A stretch of DNA of 64,000 bases from the NCBI RefSeq assembly GCF_004210375.1, contig NC_134834.1:41878264-41942263 (forward strand), written 5' to 3'. The translations under genes and the position numbers were made by a program. The notes under the pieces are model-generated. The model was not told where the DNA came from. It was given only the letters and a program-made list of their open reading frames with translations, and made no database searches. Positions 10,371-22,914 of this stretch are shown piece after piece. Within the stretch, counting starts at the first letter, position 1; each line of letters begins with the position of its first letter. This DNA comes from Tachypleus tridentatus. Lineage: Eukaryota; Arthropoda; Merostomata; Xiphosura; Limulidae.

Positions 10371-11560
10371 CAAACTGCAGAGTTGTCACTTTTAATTTTT
10401 ATGTATTATATATTATGCTAATATGGGATTGTAATAACAAAAATAGAGGACTGAAAAATGGGAACAGGAGAAAGATGATATTCCTCAGAATAAGAAACAA
10501 TTAGTTGGTGAAGATAACAAATATTAAAAGTATGGGGAGTTATCCACATACTGACATTAAGAAGTCCTCCAACAGATGAAGGAAATGAGCAACCAGGGAC
10601 AGGAAGAGGTGATGAATACCAAAGGGAAATGTTCACAAGAGAGAAAATCTAGAAAGGTAAAATAAGACAGGCAAATCTTCCCATTATTGGAAATGAATAA
10701 TGATCACAGGACTGGGAATAATTCCAAGGAATAAACAATGGGAGTAGTCACCACTGAAAGAATCAGTGCAAGCCCCATCTCAGGGGAAAGCCATGAATGG
10801 GCAAGGATAAATTACCTACTGTGAGATACAGGGCACCTGGTATAATACAAACCAGAACAGGAATATGAAGGCTGAAGTCAACACAGGAGGACCAGTGGCC
10901 TTTACCACAGGTCACTTAAATGAGTGCTTACTTGTCTAAAGATGTACAAGACTAGAAACTAGTCATCAGAAAACATTACCACCAACCATTCCTGTAGGGC
11001 TGGAATGAAGTGAGCTACAGCCAAATAAACAGCTAGGAGTCCACAGTGAAGGAAAGGTGAAAGGACTTTATGAGAGACTACCAACCCTAAACCTCCCAAG
11101 TGCCCAGAACATTATCCAACAGTAAAGAGGAGCACTCAAAATAGAAGGCATTATGGACTTGGAAGAGGAACACCTAAAAAGGTGTTGACTAGATCCAGGC
11201 AATCAAGTTAAGTTAGTTGGGAAGGAAGAATGAAAGGCAACTCCAAAGGGTCCACTAAACCACAAACCCACAAAAGACAACATAAGAAGACATACCCAAT
11301 AGGGATGAAGACATAATGGAAAGTTCATGCCCCCAAATTTAAGAGAATTTCATGCATAATTGGAAACATACAGGAGGAGAGGCTAGAAACTAGCACTGCT
11401 CTATTTCTAAATTAAAAAGGAAAAAGAGTGAACTTAACTGAGTAGGATATAAATTAAACTCCAATATGAATGAGGTATTAAATGACAGATAAGAAAAAAC
11501 ATTTCTGCCCTCACCAACCAACCAATCTAAACCTCTACTCCTAGAAGGTAAGAGGATGTA
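9784..11560. other. Possible 3' UTR, (TA)n tract, then unrecognised repeat-like DNA
   Basis: Bases 9784-10280 are AT-rich and end near an AATAAA. A pure TA run occupies about 10341-10364. From about 10420 on, the plus strand is purine-rich with few T runs, unlike the surrounding intron. It may be the interior of the repeat whose inverted arms lie at 8390 and 12036-12250. No coding frame is convincing. Confidence 0.35.
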
Positions 11561-11672
11561 TGTTTTTTTCTTATAACAAGGCCACATCTGGCTACCTGCA
11601 GTATCCACTAAGGGGAATCAAAACCCTGATTTTAGAAGTGTAAATTCAACAACTTATTGCTGTCCCAGCAGA
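11561..11672 (-). mobile_element. tRNA-related SINE (family 2) fragment
   Basis: On the minus strand the order is CTGGGACAGCAATAAGTTG (A-box-like), a B-box-like GGTTTTGATTCCCC, then TAGCCAGATGTGGCCTTG and an A-rich tail. The same layout recurs at 40758, 41286 and 47529, which defines a second SINE family. CpGs are fully decayed here. Confidence 0.6.
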
Positions 11673-12035
11673 AGATGGAAGAAAATTGGAAGAAAGGCAG
11701 GATCAGGCTGTGACAAGGCCATACATCCTTATGATTGTGGAAATGATGGACCTTGGAAAGGAAGATGGGTGAAATTCAGACCATCCAAACTGCAAGGAGC
11801 CAAGGAAAGGTCCAAAAGAGGAATCTGGCTTGAAAACATATAAACCCTATGGACCCAAAGAAGAAAGTCAGAATGCAGAAATCAATGAGGAGGAATGCTT
11901 CTGATGAAACACCCTTGTTATCCATCAACCAAGAGGAGAGAAACATCCACAAAGGGCTAATTATGACTCTATGGTGAAATATAGAAGGACTAAAAAGATT
12001 GGGTGTAGTGCCTTATCACTACACAGTGAGATAGG

Positions 12036-12250
12036 CAACAGAAATGGTTAACAGTTGCATGAGTAGGAGAGGATGCTAGTTAGAATAGGGGTAGTGTCCC
12101 ACTCATATTGGTGGATGGTTTCTGCATAATCATTTGCATGGCAGTATACAGATATCTCACATCAACATACATGAGGGTAAATGGGAGTATCAAGGCAAGT
12201 GAAAATTTGTGCCAATAGAAGCAGTATAAGTTGAGAAATCTTTTTTTGAA
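12036..12250 (-). repeat. Inverted arm of the 8.4-kb repeat
   Basis: The reverse complement of this segment aligns with 8420-8640. Shared blocks include ACTTATACTG, CAAATTTTCACTTGCC, CTTGATACTC, TGAGATATCTG, ACACTACCCCTATT and GTTAACCA, in the same order. The two arms lie 3.4 kb apart and point towards each other. They may therefore be the long terminal inverted repeats of one transposon of about 3.9 kb that split the CR1-like LINE. Two separate opposite insertions are the alternative. Confidence 0.65.
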
Positions 12251-12289
12251 AGGAGGTAAGATATTACATTAAAACCTAGATTGGCTCAG

Positions 12290-13639
12290 CAAAAATATAA
12301 AGGATAATTACAAAACAAAACATTACAAGTATAAGAAGACTGAACTGGTTCCAGTGATAGGACATTTGGAGAATTATAGAAGATCATGAGATACAGTTAA
12401 TTAGGGAACGATAGAAGCTTATTAAAAAGTGTTTAAATTTTAAAAATAAATAGTAAGAATTTCTCAAATATATGAAAGATGACCAAAATGTTAGGATGGG
12501 AGAAAAAGCTTTGGATGGTGACAAATGATGAATATGAGATAGCTGGATCTAAATCCTCCTATTTTTTCAATTTTGACTAGTGAAGATTTAAGAATCATTC
12601 CCCCTCCTAAACAGTTGCTAGATTCAAACAAGATTTAACAAGGTCATCACATTAATTATGAGCTTGTTAGAAAGAAAATGGGAAGTTTAAAGAAGGGCAA
12701 TCTTTTTGGGTCAGGTAATATCTACCCATTGTTTTTGAAAGAGATTTAAGGATTGGATATATGAGCAATTTGCCATTATTTTTTCTAAGTACTTAATAAG
12801 TGGGAAGGTGGCAGAATATTGGAAATTGGCTAATGTTACACTTCTTTTCAAGGGAGGTGACAAAAATGTCTTGGTAATTATATACCTAGTAAACTTACAT
12901 CAGTGATGGTAAAATTTTTTAAAAGTCTGATAAAAGATGTTTTGATACATCATTTAACAATGTTCAAAATTTTGTTTGATAGTCAGCATAGTTTCACTTG
13001 GGAAAACTTGCCTTACTAATCTTTAAACATTCTCTGAAGAGGTTACTGATCATATTGATGAGGGTAAAGGTACAGAGTTGATGCAACTAGATTTTCAAAA
13101 CCTATTTGACAAGTTCCACAAAAAAGGTGTAGGGGATAGGTTTACTTACTGAGCAGAAACCAAGCTAGGTGGAAAAAAAGCAAAGGTTATTATAAATGGT
13201 GTTTAGTCAAACTACATTAATGTCACAGGTGGGATACCTCAAGAGCTCAGCATCAGGACTTTGCTCTTTTTTGGTTACATAAAAGAGATTAGGGAATGGA
13301 TGATGGATTATTCAAATTTGCTTACAACATTATAGTTTTATAGGTTTTATGCTGATACTTTTCAAAAATAGTTGAGTTACTTGGTGAGTTAAGCAAATAT
13401 ATTGCAAAAGGCTTTTGTTGATAATAAATGTAAGATAATGTATGTGGGATTTCAGAGTATAAATTATGAGTATAATTTTAATGGGAATAACCTTCAAGTG
13501 CTATGGAAGAGGAAGATCTTAGTATTTTAGTTAATAAGTCTCTTAAACCTTTCAATCAATGTGTTGTTGCTAATGGCAGGATGAATTTACATAAATTTGA
13601 ATCAAAGTGTAAAAGAAGTCATGATGTCAGGATAGATCA
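12290..13639 (+). pseudogene. CR1-like LINE relic, linker and reverse transcriptase (segment 2 of 3)
   Basis: Plus-strand broken frames give the LINE ORF2 series: VRKKMGSLKKGNLFGSGNIYP (family: GKSPGPDNIHP), SGKVAEYWKLANVTLLFKGG, LTSVMVKF, FDSQHSFTW, IDEGKGTELMQLDFQ..FDK and GGIPQE. An open frame at 13503-13718 follows, whose start EEEDLSILVNKSLKPFNQCV matches the family's EKDLGVLVDKSLKPSNQCA. The match stops exactly at 13639, where a hAT element is inserted, and resumes at 16212. Heavily mutated and inactive. Confidence 0.82.
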
Positions 13640-16211
13640 GCTTCTCATGTACTGCAGGCTAAAAGCATACCCAGTTTTACAGGCCACACATACTATTTTT
13701 TTTAATAAGGTCATATAATTACAAAGCTTTGATACAATATTATCCTTTGGTATTTTCTTGGCTATTCATTTTACATTTAAACAAGTTTTATTCTGATTTC
13801 AGCCTTTCCTGTTAATAAGCTCATGGAGGTGACACTTATCTTAATCAGAGAGAATGATGTACTAACTTTCAATTTATTAAATATTATTTTGATTTTAATC
13901 TTACCTATTAATGAGGACATTAGGGGCAAGGATTTCCATTAACTAGTGATTTCAAATTCAATGCTGGAGGTTAAGAATCAAAGACAGGCATCAAGTGTAT
14001 CATTATTCATCATGTTCTGTGTTTTCAATTTCACTTACATTATTACAATAAAAAAATGTCACAAATATACATGCTTCCACAAAAAAGGAAGAAGAAAGGG
14101 TCAGATTACAGCTTATATAATTCCAGCCAAAAATCTGATGGCTGTGTTTCCAGTGTTGAATACAGACCCTTATACCAGAGGGCAATATAAAAGTATGAGG
14201 AAATCAATTTAAACATTTTAAAAAAAGGACAAAATAGTTAAAATGTTTCATGGCAATTTTCTGCACAGGGGAAATTCCCTCTGGACACCCTTAAATTCAA
14301 CAATGTGTCTTTCAACAGTAAATTATGTAGGGGTGTTAAATTGCAAATCTTTCTTCAAACTCACACGAAATATTTTCTCTCTCTCTCTCTCTTTTTTTTT
14401 GTTTTTACAAAAGTAAAACATTCTGATGTATTATCATCAGTTAACAATTCATGACAAGAAGAGAAGCTGGAAACATATTTTGAGACACACACTAAACACA
14501 TGTTTCTGTATATTTTGAAAATCTCTGATGTGATAACCAGATGGGAGACATTCTGCTGCCTATTTTACTATTTGAAGTTTAACCCATTCAAATGATCAGT
14601 CATATGTCAGGAATACCAAGAAATAAAGAAAGTCTTTATCTTAAAACTGACCTATATTTTATTGCATAATGCCAATTTTCTCATTCCTGAGGAAGAAGGG
14701 TATTTCTTTTCTATAACAAAAGAAACACTGAAAACAATTTCCTGTACAGTCACCCAGTATTCAAATGAAATGGTAAGCCACTAAATACTGCATTAACTTC
14801 CAAAAAAAAAGAAAAAAAAAATTTCCTATTTTTTATTATCACCTCTTATGATATTATGTTGAGTCACAACACTGCCAAGTATGTCACTCATAAATATTCC
14901 CACATAATTCTTCCTGCTGTATAATTTGGTGAAGATTGATAGCACCCATTACATTATTCTTAAGCAAATCAAATAATCCCATTTTATTGACATTTATTTT
15001 GCATCATCAATCACAATACACAAGCACTTTTGAAATCCATCATATTAATTAATAACAGATAAATGTGCTGCATAAGTTTCAGATCCTTTTGCACTGCTAT
15101 CAAAAAGTTATATCTTCAGGTGCTTATGTATTAAGAAAACTTCATCTGAAGTGTGGATAAAAATCAGCATTTGAGAGATGTCATTATCTGGTTTTAATCC
15201 AAAGCTACTGAAAAGTATTTACATTTCTGAATGATAAATTTTAGTTTGGAAGAAACATTTTTATTTATTTCACTTACTATCTTTACCACAGTCTGATGAG
15301 CTAAGATACACTTTCAAAATTTTTAACCATTTTATCATCCTTGAATGCACAATGTTTTATAAGTTTCTCATAATTAAATGATTTAAAATTTTTTTTCACA
15401 AACATCAGAGAGACCTCATATGATGCAGTAAGACTTGCAATTTGAGGTTTTGCATACTTAATTAAAGCACATTTGTTTTTTGAACTCCTTGAAACTATAA
15501 GCCCATGATTTTCCAAAACATTAGTCATACTTTGGCTTGTGTTTTGTGTCATAATGGTATCTTATATTGTATTCTTTTGGTATAGCAAGAGTTTGTAAAT
15601 ATGCAAAATGCTATAATTTTCCATATTTTCAATAAACATTTTTTACTCACAATTCAAGTTAAATGTTCTATGTTCTTTTAAAACCTTTTTTATGGACATT
15701 TATTTTGGGGTCCAATTCACAGGTCATTGAATATATTTTTATTCGCAGAGAACTATATACTATGACACCAAATTTACATAACATGTCATCCATTGCATGA
15801 TACAAACCAATTAAAAAATGTAAAAAAAAACAAACTTTTTGAAGTGTAACCAAGTACCTCCAACCAATCACAGCTTGATTTCTAAAGTCAAAAGTAATTC
15901 ATCAATATATAAAATAAACAATATTGCTTCTTTGTGAAGTGCAGACTAGAGTGCTAGGGTAAATTTGTATAGTATAAAAATTATTCCAATAATATAAAAT
16001 ATTGATACATAGCTTTTTAAAACCATATTAGTATGTTATTTAAACTACTATTTATTTTTTGTTATTACTATTAAAGAGAAAGCATTTCTCATCTTTTTTG
16101 AGATAACTTCCTAAACAAAAATTTTTTTATTTTTCTTGAAGCACCTGTAGGCCACAAAAATAATCTTGTAAGCCAGATGTGGCCTGTGGGCCAATTTTGG
16201 ACCACCATGGT
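13640..16211 (-). mobile_element. Decayed autonomous hAT transposon
   Basis: The element is flanked by an 8-bp target duplication ATAGATCA (13632-13639 and 16212-16219), and the host LINE is continuous once it is removed. The 5' end on the minus strand (from 16211) carries GGTGGTCCAAAATTGGCCCA and CAGGCCACATCTGGC, typical hAT terminal text, with ACAGGCCACA also near the other end. A transposase relic runs from 15552 to about 13950. It shows ASYEVSLMFVKKNFKSFNYE, then KYFSVALD (family: FFSLALDEST), then IIQQEELC (family: IIHQEALC), then a DHLNGLN-like segment. Stops interrupt all of it except 15301-15552. The closest relatives I can name are the GTF2IRD2/ZBED-like hAT transposases. Confidence 0.85.
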
Positions 16212-16690
16212 ATAGATCATTGGTTAGGCCACATCTGGAGTAGTGTATTCAAAGTGGGGCTATTAGATTGATATCATGGATGAAAAGGTTATCTTATGAG
16301 GATAAGCTAAGATCTCTTAAACTTATTTTACTTTTAAAATAGAAGAGTTAAGACAGGATTTGATTGAGGTGTTTAAGATTATTTATGGGAATTGATAGTA
16401 TTGATGCCTTAACGTTTTCATACTTAACGATGGGAATGGTAAAATTAGGGGATATAAATACAAATTTTGACAGGGCAGAAGTAACATACAGCTAAGATAG
16501 CTTTACTTTTCTAACATGGTATTTGGCCTTTGGTATGGGTTGCCTTCAGATAAAGTAGATACAATTAATTTAAGGGAAGCTCAACAGATATTTGAATGAT
16601 AAGGTCTGGCTTTGAATTTTATTAGTATTTAGTGGATAAGATGGCCTAGATGGACCAAAATGACTCTTGTTGTTCTTTAATGTTATTTAC
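16212..16690 (+). pseudogene. CR1-like LINE relic, C-terminal part and 3' end (segment 3 of 3)
   Basis: The first bases repeat the hAT target site and read IDHWLGHIWSSVFKV, matching the LINE segment SLVRPHLEYCVQ. RVKTGFD..VFKIIYGN (family: RGDLIEVFKILHG) and a WNSLP-like WYGLPSDKVDTINLREAQQ follow. It ends with GGACCAAAATGACTCTTGTT, the sort of 3' terminus seen again at 36600-36680. It completes the interrupted element begun at 7665. Confidence 0.75.
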
Positions 16691-18396
16691 ATTTGGAACT
16701 TGGTTTAAAAAAAAAGAAATAATAAAAATAATAATTAATTACAGAATGAAAAATTAATAAATTAATGAATACACAACAAATACAAGAAAGTGTAGTAGGC
16801 TATTGTCAACCAGTTGCCTCTCTGTGGTTAGTGGTTCAAAATTAAGGATGGCATATGCTATATGGAATGTATGCTGACAAATGTGCTGTGATAGGTCTTC
16901 ATAATTGGACAGAAGACAGCCTATGCATTGGCTAGGAATGAAAAAACCTGTAGTGTGCAACTGTGAAAATAATCAAACTTACATTCACATATTATATATC
17001 TTAAACAAATTAATATTAAAAGTATAAAACATTATTTTTGATGCCACATATAAATTACTTGTATACATTGTGCTTTCCAAACATTAAGAACTTTGCAGCT
17101 TTAAAGAAAAGTATTAAATATAAACAACTCAACAGTAATAAGAACATACAGTGTGTGTTGAATTATAAGTAGAATATGAGAACAAATGACACACACTCTT
17201 ATTTTATGAAATTTAATATTTTTGGGTTATGCTCCAACCAACTGTATGTATAATATCTTAATTATACTAGTATGTGTTATGTTTTTTTTATTTCTTAATT
17301 ATCCTAAAATTAAATTATGTTACATTCACATACATTTATTTGTCTTTGTAACACTTTAGTATTAATTACAGAACTTACTATTCACACATTAAGTGAAAAT
17401 TTCAAATGCTACTGACAATAAATACAATTTCTTTGAAAAATTACTTTTTATGAAATACAATAAATACATTCATTGTTAATGCTGTAGTACCAAAAAACAA
17501 ACTCACACAATCAGTCTACTATACATTAACACAAATTTGTGTGTATACTACACACAAATCTTAGTTGAGATCAGTAGCATGTGATACAAATTCACTATTA
17601 GCTAAGTTTTGTTTTCCGGACATGACCGACAACAATCTACCTAATAACCTGAGTATTAGCAAGGTCTACTTTAGTCAGAAGTGTGAACAGGTTGTCTGAA
17701 AGAGAACATTAAGGAAGCTTGTGTACACAGTTTTCATTCTGCTATTAGTTGCCAGTAATTGGAAGATGCATGCAATTTTTGTTCACTGGTTATAATTTTT
17801 AAAACCTTAACATGACTTTTATCAATGGAACTCAAAAATAATTGATTTTTCTCTCAGGACCTTACTACACAATATTTTTATATATACATACAAAACAGAT
17901 AAAATCAAATGCAATTCCTGGACTGATTTTTTTATTTATTTCTTGTACAGTTTTGTGGTAATTTTCTTGCTATGAATGGTGAATAACATCATAACTTAGT
18001 CAGAAAAATTCTTGCTCTTACTTTACAGCGTGATTATGTACATTGTATGAGATAAATTAATTTGTGATGGTAATCAGTATTTCACCAAAATGGTGACTTA
18101 GCCAAAATAAGCTTCTACAGATCAAAACAGAAGTATACTACTGTCTCATTGAAAACATTTAATACTAAGTTGACATATGTTTGGTACCAAAAGAACTACA
18201 CATACAACAATGTCCTTTATAAGATATATTAAAAAAAACTCCACATATACATTTATTCCTTTGTCACATGCTCTGAAGTTCACATATCTCTTTTGAACTA
18301 GTTACCAAATGGTTTTTTCCACTTAACTATATTAACTAATAAAAAAGCTGGAAGTGTTTATCAAGCAAAGAAAGTCTTAAAACAAAATTGACATAC
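16691..18396. other. AT-rich intron, nothing recognised
   Basis: No recognised exon or mobile element. The minus-strand frame at 16754-16960 has no family signature. Confidence 0.4.
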
Positions 18397-18483
18397 TGAT
18401 TTCCTGAAACAAATGTGCTTTGGATTTATCCTCCCAACATGTTGATTCAAAATCTATCACAATCAAGTAGTCAAATAACTGCC
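18397..18483 (-). CDS. ERI2: ERI2-like DEDDh exonuclease, exon with Exo I catalytic motif
   Basis: An 87-bp minus-strand exon between acceptor GTTTTTACAG (AG at 18484-18485) and donor GTATGTCAATT (GT at 18395-18396). It codes for QLFDYLIVIDFESTCW, then EDKSKAHLFQEI, plus the first base of the next Ile codon. Vertebrate ERI2 reads QLFDYLIVIDFESTCWNDGK..HSQEI in the same place. The Asp and Glu of DFE are the first two metal-binding residues of DEDDh exonucleases. It enters at phase 2 and leaves at phase 1, compatible with 5161-5288 over a 13-kb intron. The exon carrying the start codon is expected to the right, beyond 18.5 kb, but was not found. Confidence 0.93.
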
Positions 18484-18485
18484 CT

Positions 18486-19005
18486 GTAAAAACAAAATGT
18501 ATTAAACTACTGAAAGTAAACCAAAAATATACTTTCAATAATGTCAAACTTATTCAAAATGAAGTATCATAAACATAACATCACAAGAAATCAATAATTC
18601 TTCTGAGGGATACTTTTGTGGAAACTTTAAAATTATATTTAGTAAAAAAAGAAGTCAAATTGGTTTGTTAACTTTCATCTGCCTTATATCTAGACAGTGT
18701 AATATTTTAACATGACTTCATGTTTTTTATTTTCAAGGGATCAAACAACAGCCTATCTAGGATATCCAATTTTCTGTTACTCCTACAACAAAGTAAAAAC
18801 TATTCATCCCTGATCTATAGAATATTTAACCAATCTCCTTTATACTTTTAAAATAATGTAGTAATACTTTACTGACAACTAAAAACAAATCATTCTATAT
18901 GCCAAACAGTTTATTACAAAAATCTTAACCAATGTTCTGTCCAGCTTTCCCTATCTTACATTTCAGTACTCTCATCCTACTGCCTGCAATTTCTGAGAAA
19001 ACATC
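18486..19005. other. AT-rich intron, nothing recognised
   Basis: No exon or repeat recognised. Confidence 0.4.
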
Positions 19006-19009
19006 TGAA

Positions 19010-19215
19010 TTTCTGAATTCAAAACATCTAACAATCTCAAAACCTTAATGGTAACCCCCTAAGTCCTGCTTCTATATCCAACACTCCAACTCTGATTCCT
19101 AAAATACTCTTCCAATCTCTTCTCAAACTCTTTCGATTACAGCTTTTATCAGGAGTTGTAAAATTATTCCATAAGCCATTTATTTTATTTAAAAAATAAT
19201 ACTGCATCAACTGGA
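19010..19215 (-). pseudogene. Possible CR1-like LINE C-terminal scrap
   Basis: On the minus strand the text reads QYYFLNKINGLWNNF, near the family's FFxNRVxxLWNxLP motif, with KSLRRDWKSIL after it. Similar wording occurs at 24630-24868. Short and degenerate. The plus-strand frame at 19223-19420, which starts like a signal peptide, lies just outside and has no other support. Confidence 0.35.
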
Positions 19216-19507
19216 GTCATATTTGAGTGTTATATATCTCTTAACCTTGAGTCTTCTAGTTTCATTTGTCTGCAGTTTTGATTATGAAAATATTTTCTGC
19301 ACTAATACATTTCAGACTTCCAATCTTAAAAACTCAGTTGTGTCTCTCAACTACTTCTCTTCAATGAAATTATCATCCATAAATATCAATAATACTGAGC
19401 TAACCCAACTGATCAATTAATATATTCTAATCATTAAAATGTTTGATCCCCACTAAGGGTGAAACAACATTAAATTCTGTGAGTCCAAAGAAGGGAACTG
19501 TTTGTCT

Positions 19508-19770
19508 TTTTTTTTTTTTTTTTGTGCAAAGCTACATGAGGGTTATTTTTACTAGCCACCCCTGATTTAGCAGTGTAAGACTAAAGACAAGGCAGCTAGT
19601 CATCACCACCCATTTGGGATACTATTTTACCAACAAATAGTTGGATTGACTGTCATGTTATAATGCTTACATGACTGAAAGGGCAAGCATGTTTGGCATG
19701 ACATGGATTTGTACCTATGGCTCTCAGATTATGAGTTGAGTACCCTGACCACCTGGCCATGCTGGACACC
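19508..19770 (-). mobile_element. tRNA-headed SINE (family 1), CpG-free old copy
   Basis: Head near 19770 (plus strand ACCTGGCCATGC), body GGCAGCTAGTCATCACCACC, and a poly-T start at 19507 that is the SINE's A-rich tail. All head and body CpGs of the family (for example GGGCGTTATAA and GGGTTCGAATCCC) are TG or CA here. Target duplication not found. Confidence 0.85.
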
Positions 19771-20018
19771 AAATACGGAAGTTGAAAAATGATAATAAAG
19801 AAAACAACTTTCCTCAGTACATATGGGTCAAGGTATAATGACTCCCTCCTAAAAGCAAATTATCCTCAAAATGACTTAAATAAATCTGAATATTTGGGGA
19901 AGAATAAAACATGAAATAATAACCTTGAGGCTCATCCCTGAGAAGAGCAGGAGTGGAACTATAGGAAATGGAAGACAAAGACAGAAAAAAACATACCTGA
20001 AGTTAGAATTTTACGACA

Positions 20019-20329
20019 CTGAAAATGTATTTCTGATAGGTACTTATCTCCTCTCTCAAAATTAGCTATCCTCATTCAGTTCTGCTCTCTATATGCAAAT
20101 TGTTTCTTTACACATGCTACAAGCCTTCTGCTTTCCCTGTTGGACTCGAATGATTCCAACATTTCTAATGCATTTTTAATTGACCAATAAAAGCACAATA
20201 TTCTCATGTGCTGCATATGACTCCTTTTACACTCCACTACAAAGTATGGCAGAAGGAGCAGGCAGTGGGGAGGAAGGGTGGGAAATGCGAGAGAGAAGAG
20301 GTAAGTACCTATCAGAAATACATTTTCAA
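20019..20329. repeat. MITE-like repeat X, second copy
   Basis: Inverted ends CTGAAAATGTATTTCTGATA (20019) and TATCAGAAATACATTTTCA (about 20310-20328) are near-perfect complements, and the inner GGTACTTA and TAAGTACC also pair. About 311 bp, non-coding. The two overlapping small frames across 20076-20398 are by-products of the inverted ends. Related to 8390-8714. Confidence 0.7.
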
Positions 20330-20850
20330 TATAGGAAAAGTACATCTTCAGATACAGTACTTACCTCTCTCACAAGATCAGCTGGAATCCCACATTGAGA
20401 TGGAGGAACAGAAGCATCCTCAAAGGCTTCTGAAAGGTATGACTGATTATGAAAGAAAGTGATCTAGAGGACAACTGGGGAATAATGTATCACTTCTTAG
20501 TCAGGTATACTGTTTGCCATTATAAATAATTTGTGAAACACAAGGGCACAAAAAGTGAAATGTAGAGTGACTAGGGTGCATCAGACTGTACTCAGTGGGC
20601 CAACTGCATCCAAAATTTCCTCCATGGGAAACCAACATCCCACAAGTGTGGGATCAAGATAATAACATTTTTACTTCCAACCCAAAAGTTGGGGATTAAG
20701 ATCTGGACCAATACCTGGAAATAACAGAAGATTTGGCACAATGCAGCATTCCATAACTGGTCATCTGGCATTGAGAAGATGAACTCAACTTGTGCAAGGA
20801 ATAAGATGGATTGGCTCACTCAACTCCAGATGTTATGGAACAAGTAACAG
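20330..20850. repeat. Longer repeat associated with repeat X
   Basis: Sequence to the right of the MITE-like unit resembles that to the right of 8714. Examples are CACTTCTTAGTCAGGTATACT (family counterpart near 8740) and a TCCAAAATTTCC...AACCAACATCC block resembling parts of 9060-9330. Coding capacity is absent; classification unknown. Confidence 0.4.
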
Positions 20851-22914
20851 TATGTGTAAGTGAATTGTTTATATCGGTCACGTCATCCAATTTGGAAATG
20901 CATCAAACCTAATGAAATCATAAATGATATCAGAAGGCCAAGGGGATAAACAAAGGTTGTCCATATAATGCTCAAACTCCCCTCAAATAAATGCTGAGAA
21001 ATCCCCCAATGGGTAACCTGTACCTGTAGTCTGAGTTAAGGTTTCAGACAAACTAGGTAAACTCAAAGCAGTAATGTGAACTTTGGAATGTGTGCTTGAA
21101 ATCCTTCAAACAAGCAAAAGATTTTGTGGCAAAACATGGGTAAATAAATGCTTTCAAAATGAAAGCAATAAAATGTTGGGAATTAAATGAAATAAAGTGT
21201 AAGTAAAACAAAGGCAAAGAACTTCATGTCTGTACTGGAAGAAAAGATATAAATCTGAACTTGAGTACTGCCAAACAAGAAGTGAGAGTTTGATCGTGAT
21301 GTGTAAAGGGAGCCAGAAGCATCAAGGAGCATGTGATGCTCCTATTTATTAATTAGTGACACATAATGATTTGTATGAGAGACAAACTGGAATCTTTTAG
21401 TCCTAATAGGGGGGAATGGAAGGTTTGGGGTATCTTCATATATAGAGGGGAGCAATGAATGAGAATAGCCTAGGGAATGGAGGGGTAATTACAAATACTT
21501 GAATTTAATTTTCAGATAATATTATGTTTGTATTTATCAAACAGAATAAAGCTCACCTTTTTCATTTGCATATTTTGAATGGTTAGTATCCATTTCTCTT
21601 TTTTTACCACTATACTGTCTTAGAAGACCAAGTTCTCTAAAATACAAAGCATATATTTGTGTATTTAATACATAAACAGACAATACATAGCTTGATATTA
21701 GCTTCTGTATGAAAACATTTTTATCTAAAGCAGTGCTGTTCATACACTGGCATAGCTTAAAATGTTGGAGCCTCCCACCAAAAAAAAAACATGCATTGGG
21801 GCCCCTGAACATTCTGAAAAAACTGAATTTATGGTTGGCCCAGGTAACTCAAAGTTCTGCTCTGAGATGCTTCCTATTGTTTTAAAGTAGACTCACCTGC
21901 TCATTCTTGTTATAAAACATTAGTATTAGGTCAATAATATTTTTAAACAATACACTCTTCATCTAGTGCCTCAGGGTTTTTCATGAATTATAAAGTATAT
22001 AATAATAGTATTAAAACAACAATACTTATCATATCCATTGCTTACAATATTGCTTGTTATTATGAAACTTTAGTTTTAGAAAAATTAACTAAGTTTATCT
22101 GCTTTCTATTGCATGAAGTTGTGGAGAATTGCATTCTTAACCCAAGTGTAAAACATCCTATCAGGAAAGATGAAATTTTATACATTGTTCTAAGCACTGA
22201 TTAAGATACAATTAGATTCTGAATTGTGTAAGAGTACTTAATTTCTAGCAATCATAACTCTCATAATTTTATGCTTTTTAGTTAAGAAATTAAAATAAAC
22301 CACATTCATGATTTTAGAAAAAAAAATGACTTTCAAAAATTGCAAGATATTTTGAAAAAGTAGGTGATTAATCTTAATGACAAATATGTTTAATGAAGTT
22401 ATGAAGTTTTTGTTAGTTTGATTTAAAATAACCATAAAGGTATATATTTCTACCAAATATTTCGTATTCTTTAGCATAAAGTATTCATAGCTATCTGTGA
22501 CAAACAATGTTATTGTAGTGAATTAATTAAATAAAAAATGGATATATAAAATATGACTTTATTGTAAAATGGAAAGAAAGATTAAAAAGTTGAATAGAAT
22601 TATAGAGGTTTTACAGTTCATAACAAAACTAAACTCACAATGAATTTAAAGAATGATCCATTGCCAATGGCACTGTTAATCCACAGAGGAACACCATGAG
22701 ATAAAATAGAATGGTATGGGATTAAAATATCATAATAATGGCAGAAAAGTAAAATGTTAGCAATTAAGATTTGAGTGTTACACTGGAGAAACGAAACAAC
22801 AAAAAATGAGTTATCTCAAATTATTGCACAAACCAGACAGCCATTCATTGATAACAGGTATGATCTAACAAAATTTGGTAGAGCCACTGCTCATCCCAAA
22901 TCTCCTACTAACTG
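20851..22914. other. AT-rich intron, nothing firmly recognised
   Basis: Near 21733 CAGTGCTGTTC followed by a GGAGCCTCC and GGGGCCCC block recalls hAT termini, but no second end or target duplication was seen. No other exon or repeat recognised. Confidence 0.35.

Noticed and set aside
19223..19420. Frame starting with a signal-peptide-like MSVIYLLTLSLLVSFVCS
   Set aside because: No continuation, no family match, AT-rich intron beside a LINE scrap.
21733..21830. hAT-like terminus CAGTGCTGTTC with GGGGCCCC block
   Set aside because: No matching second end or 8-bp duplication found, so not called as an element.
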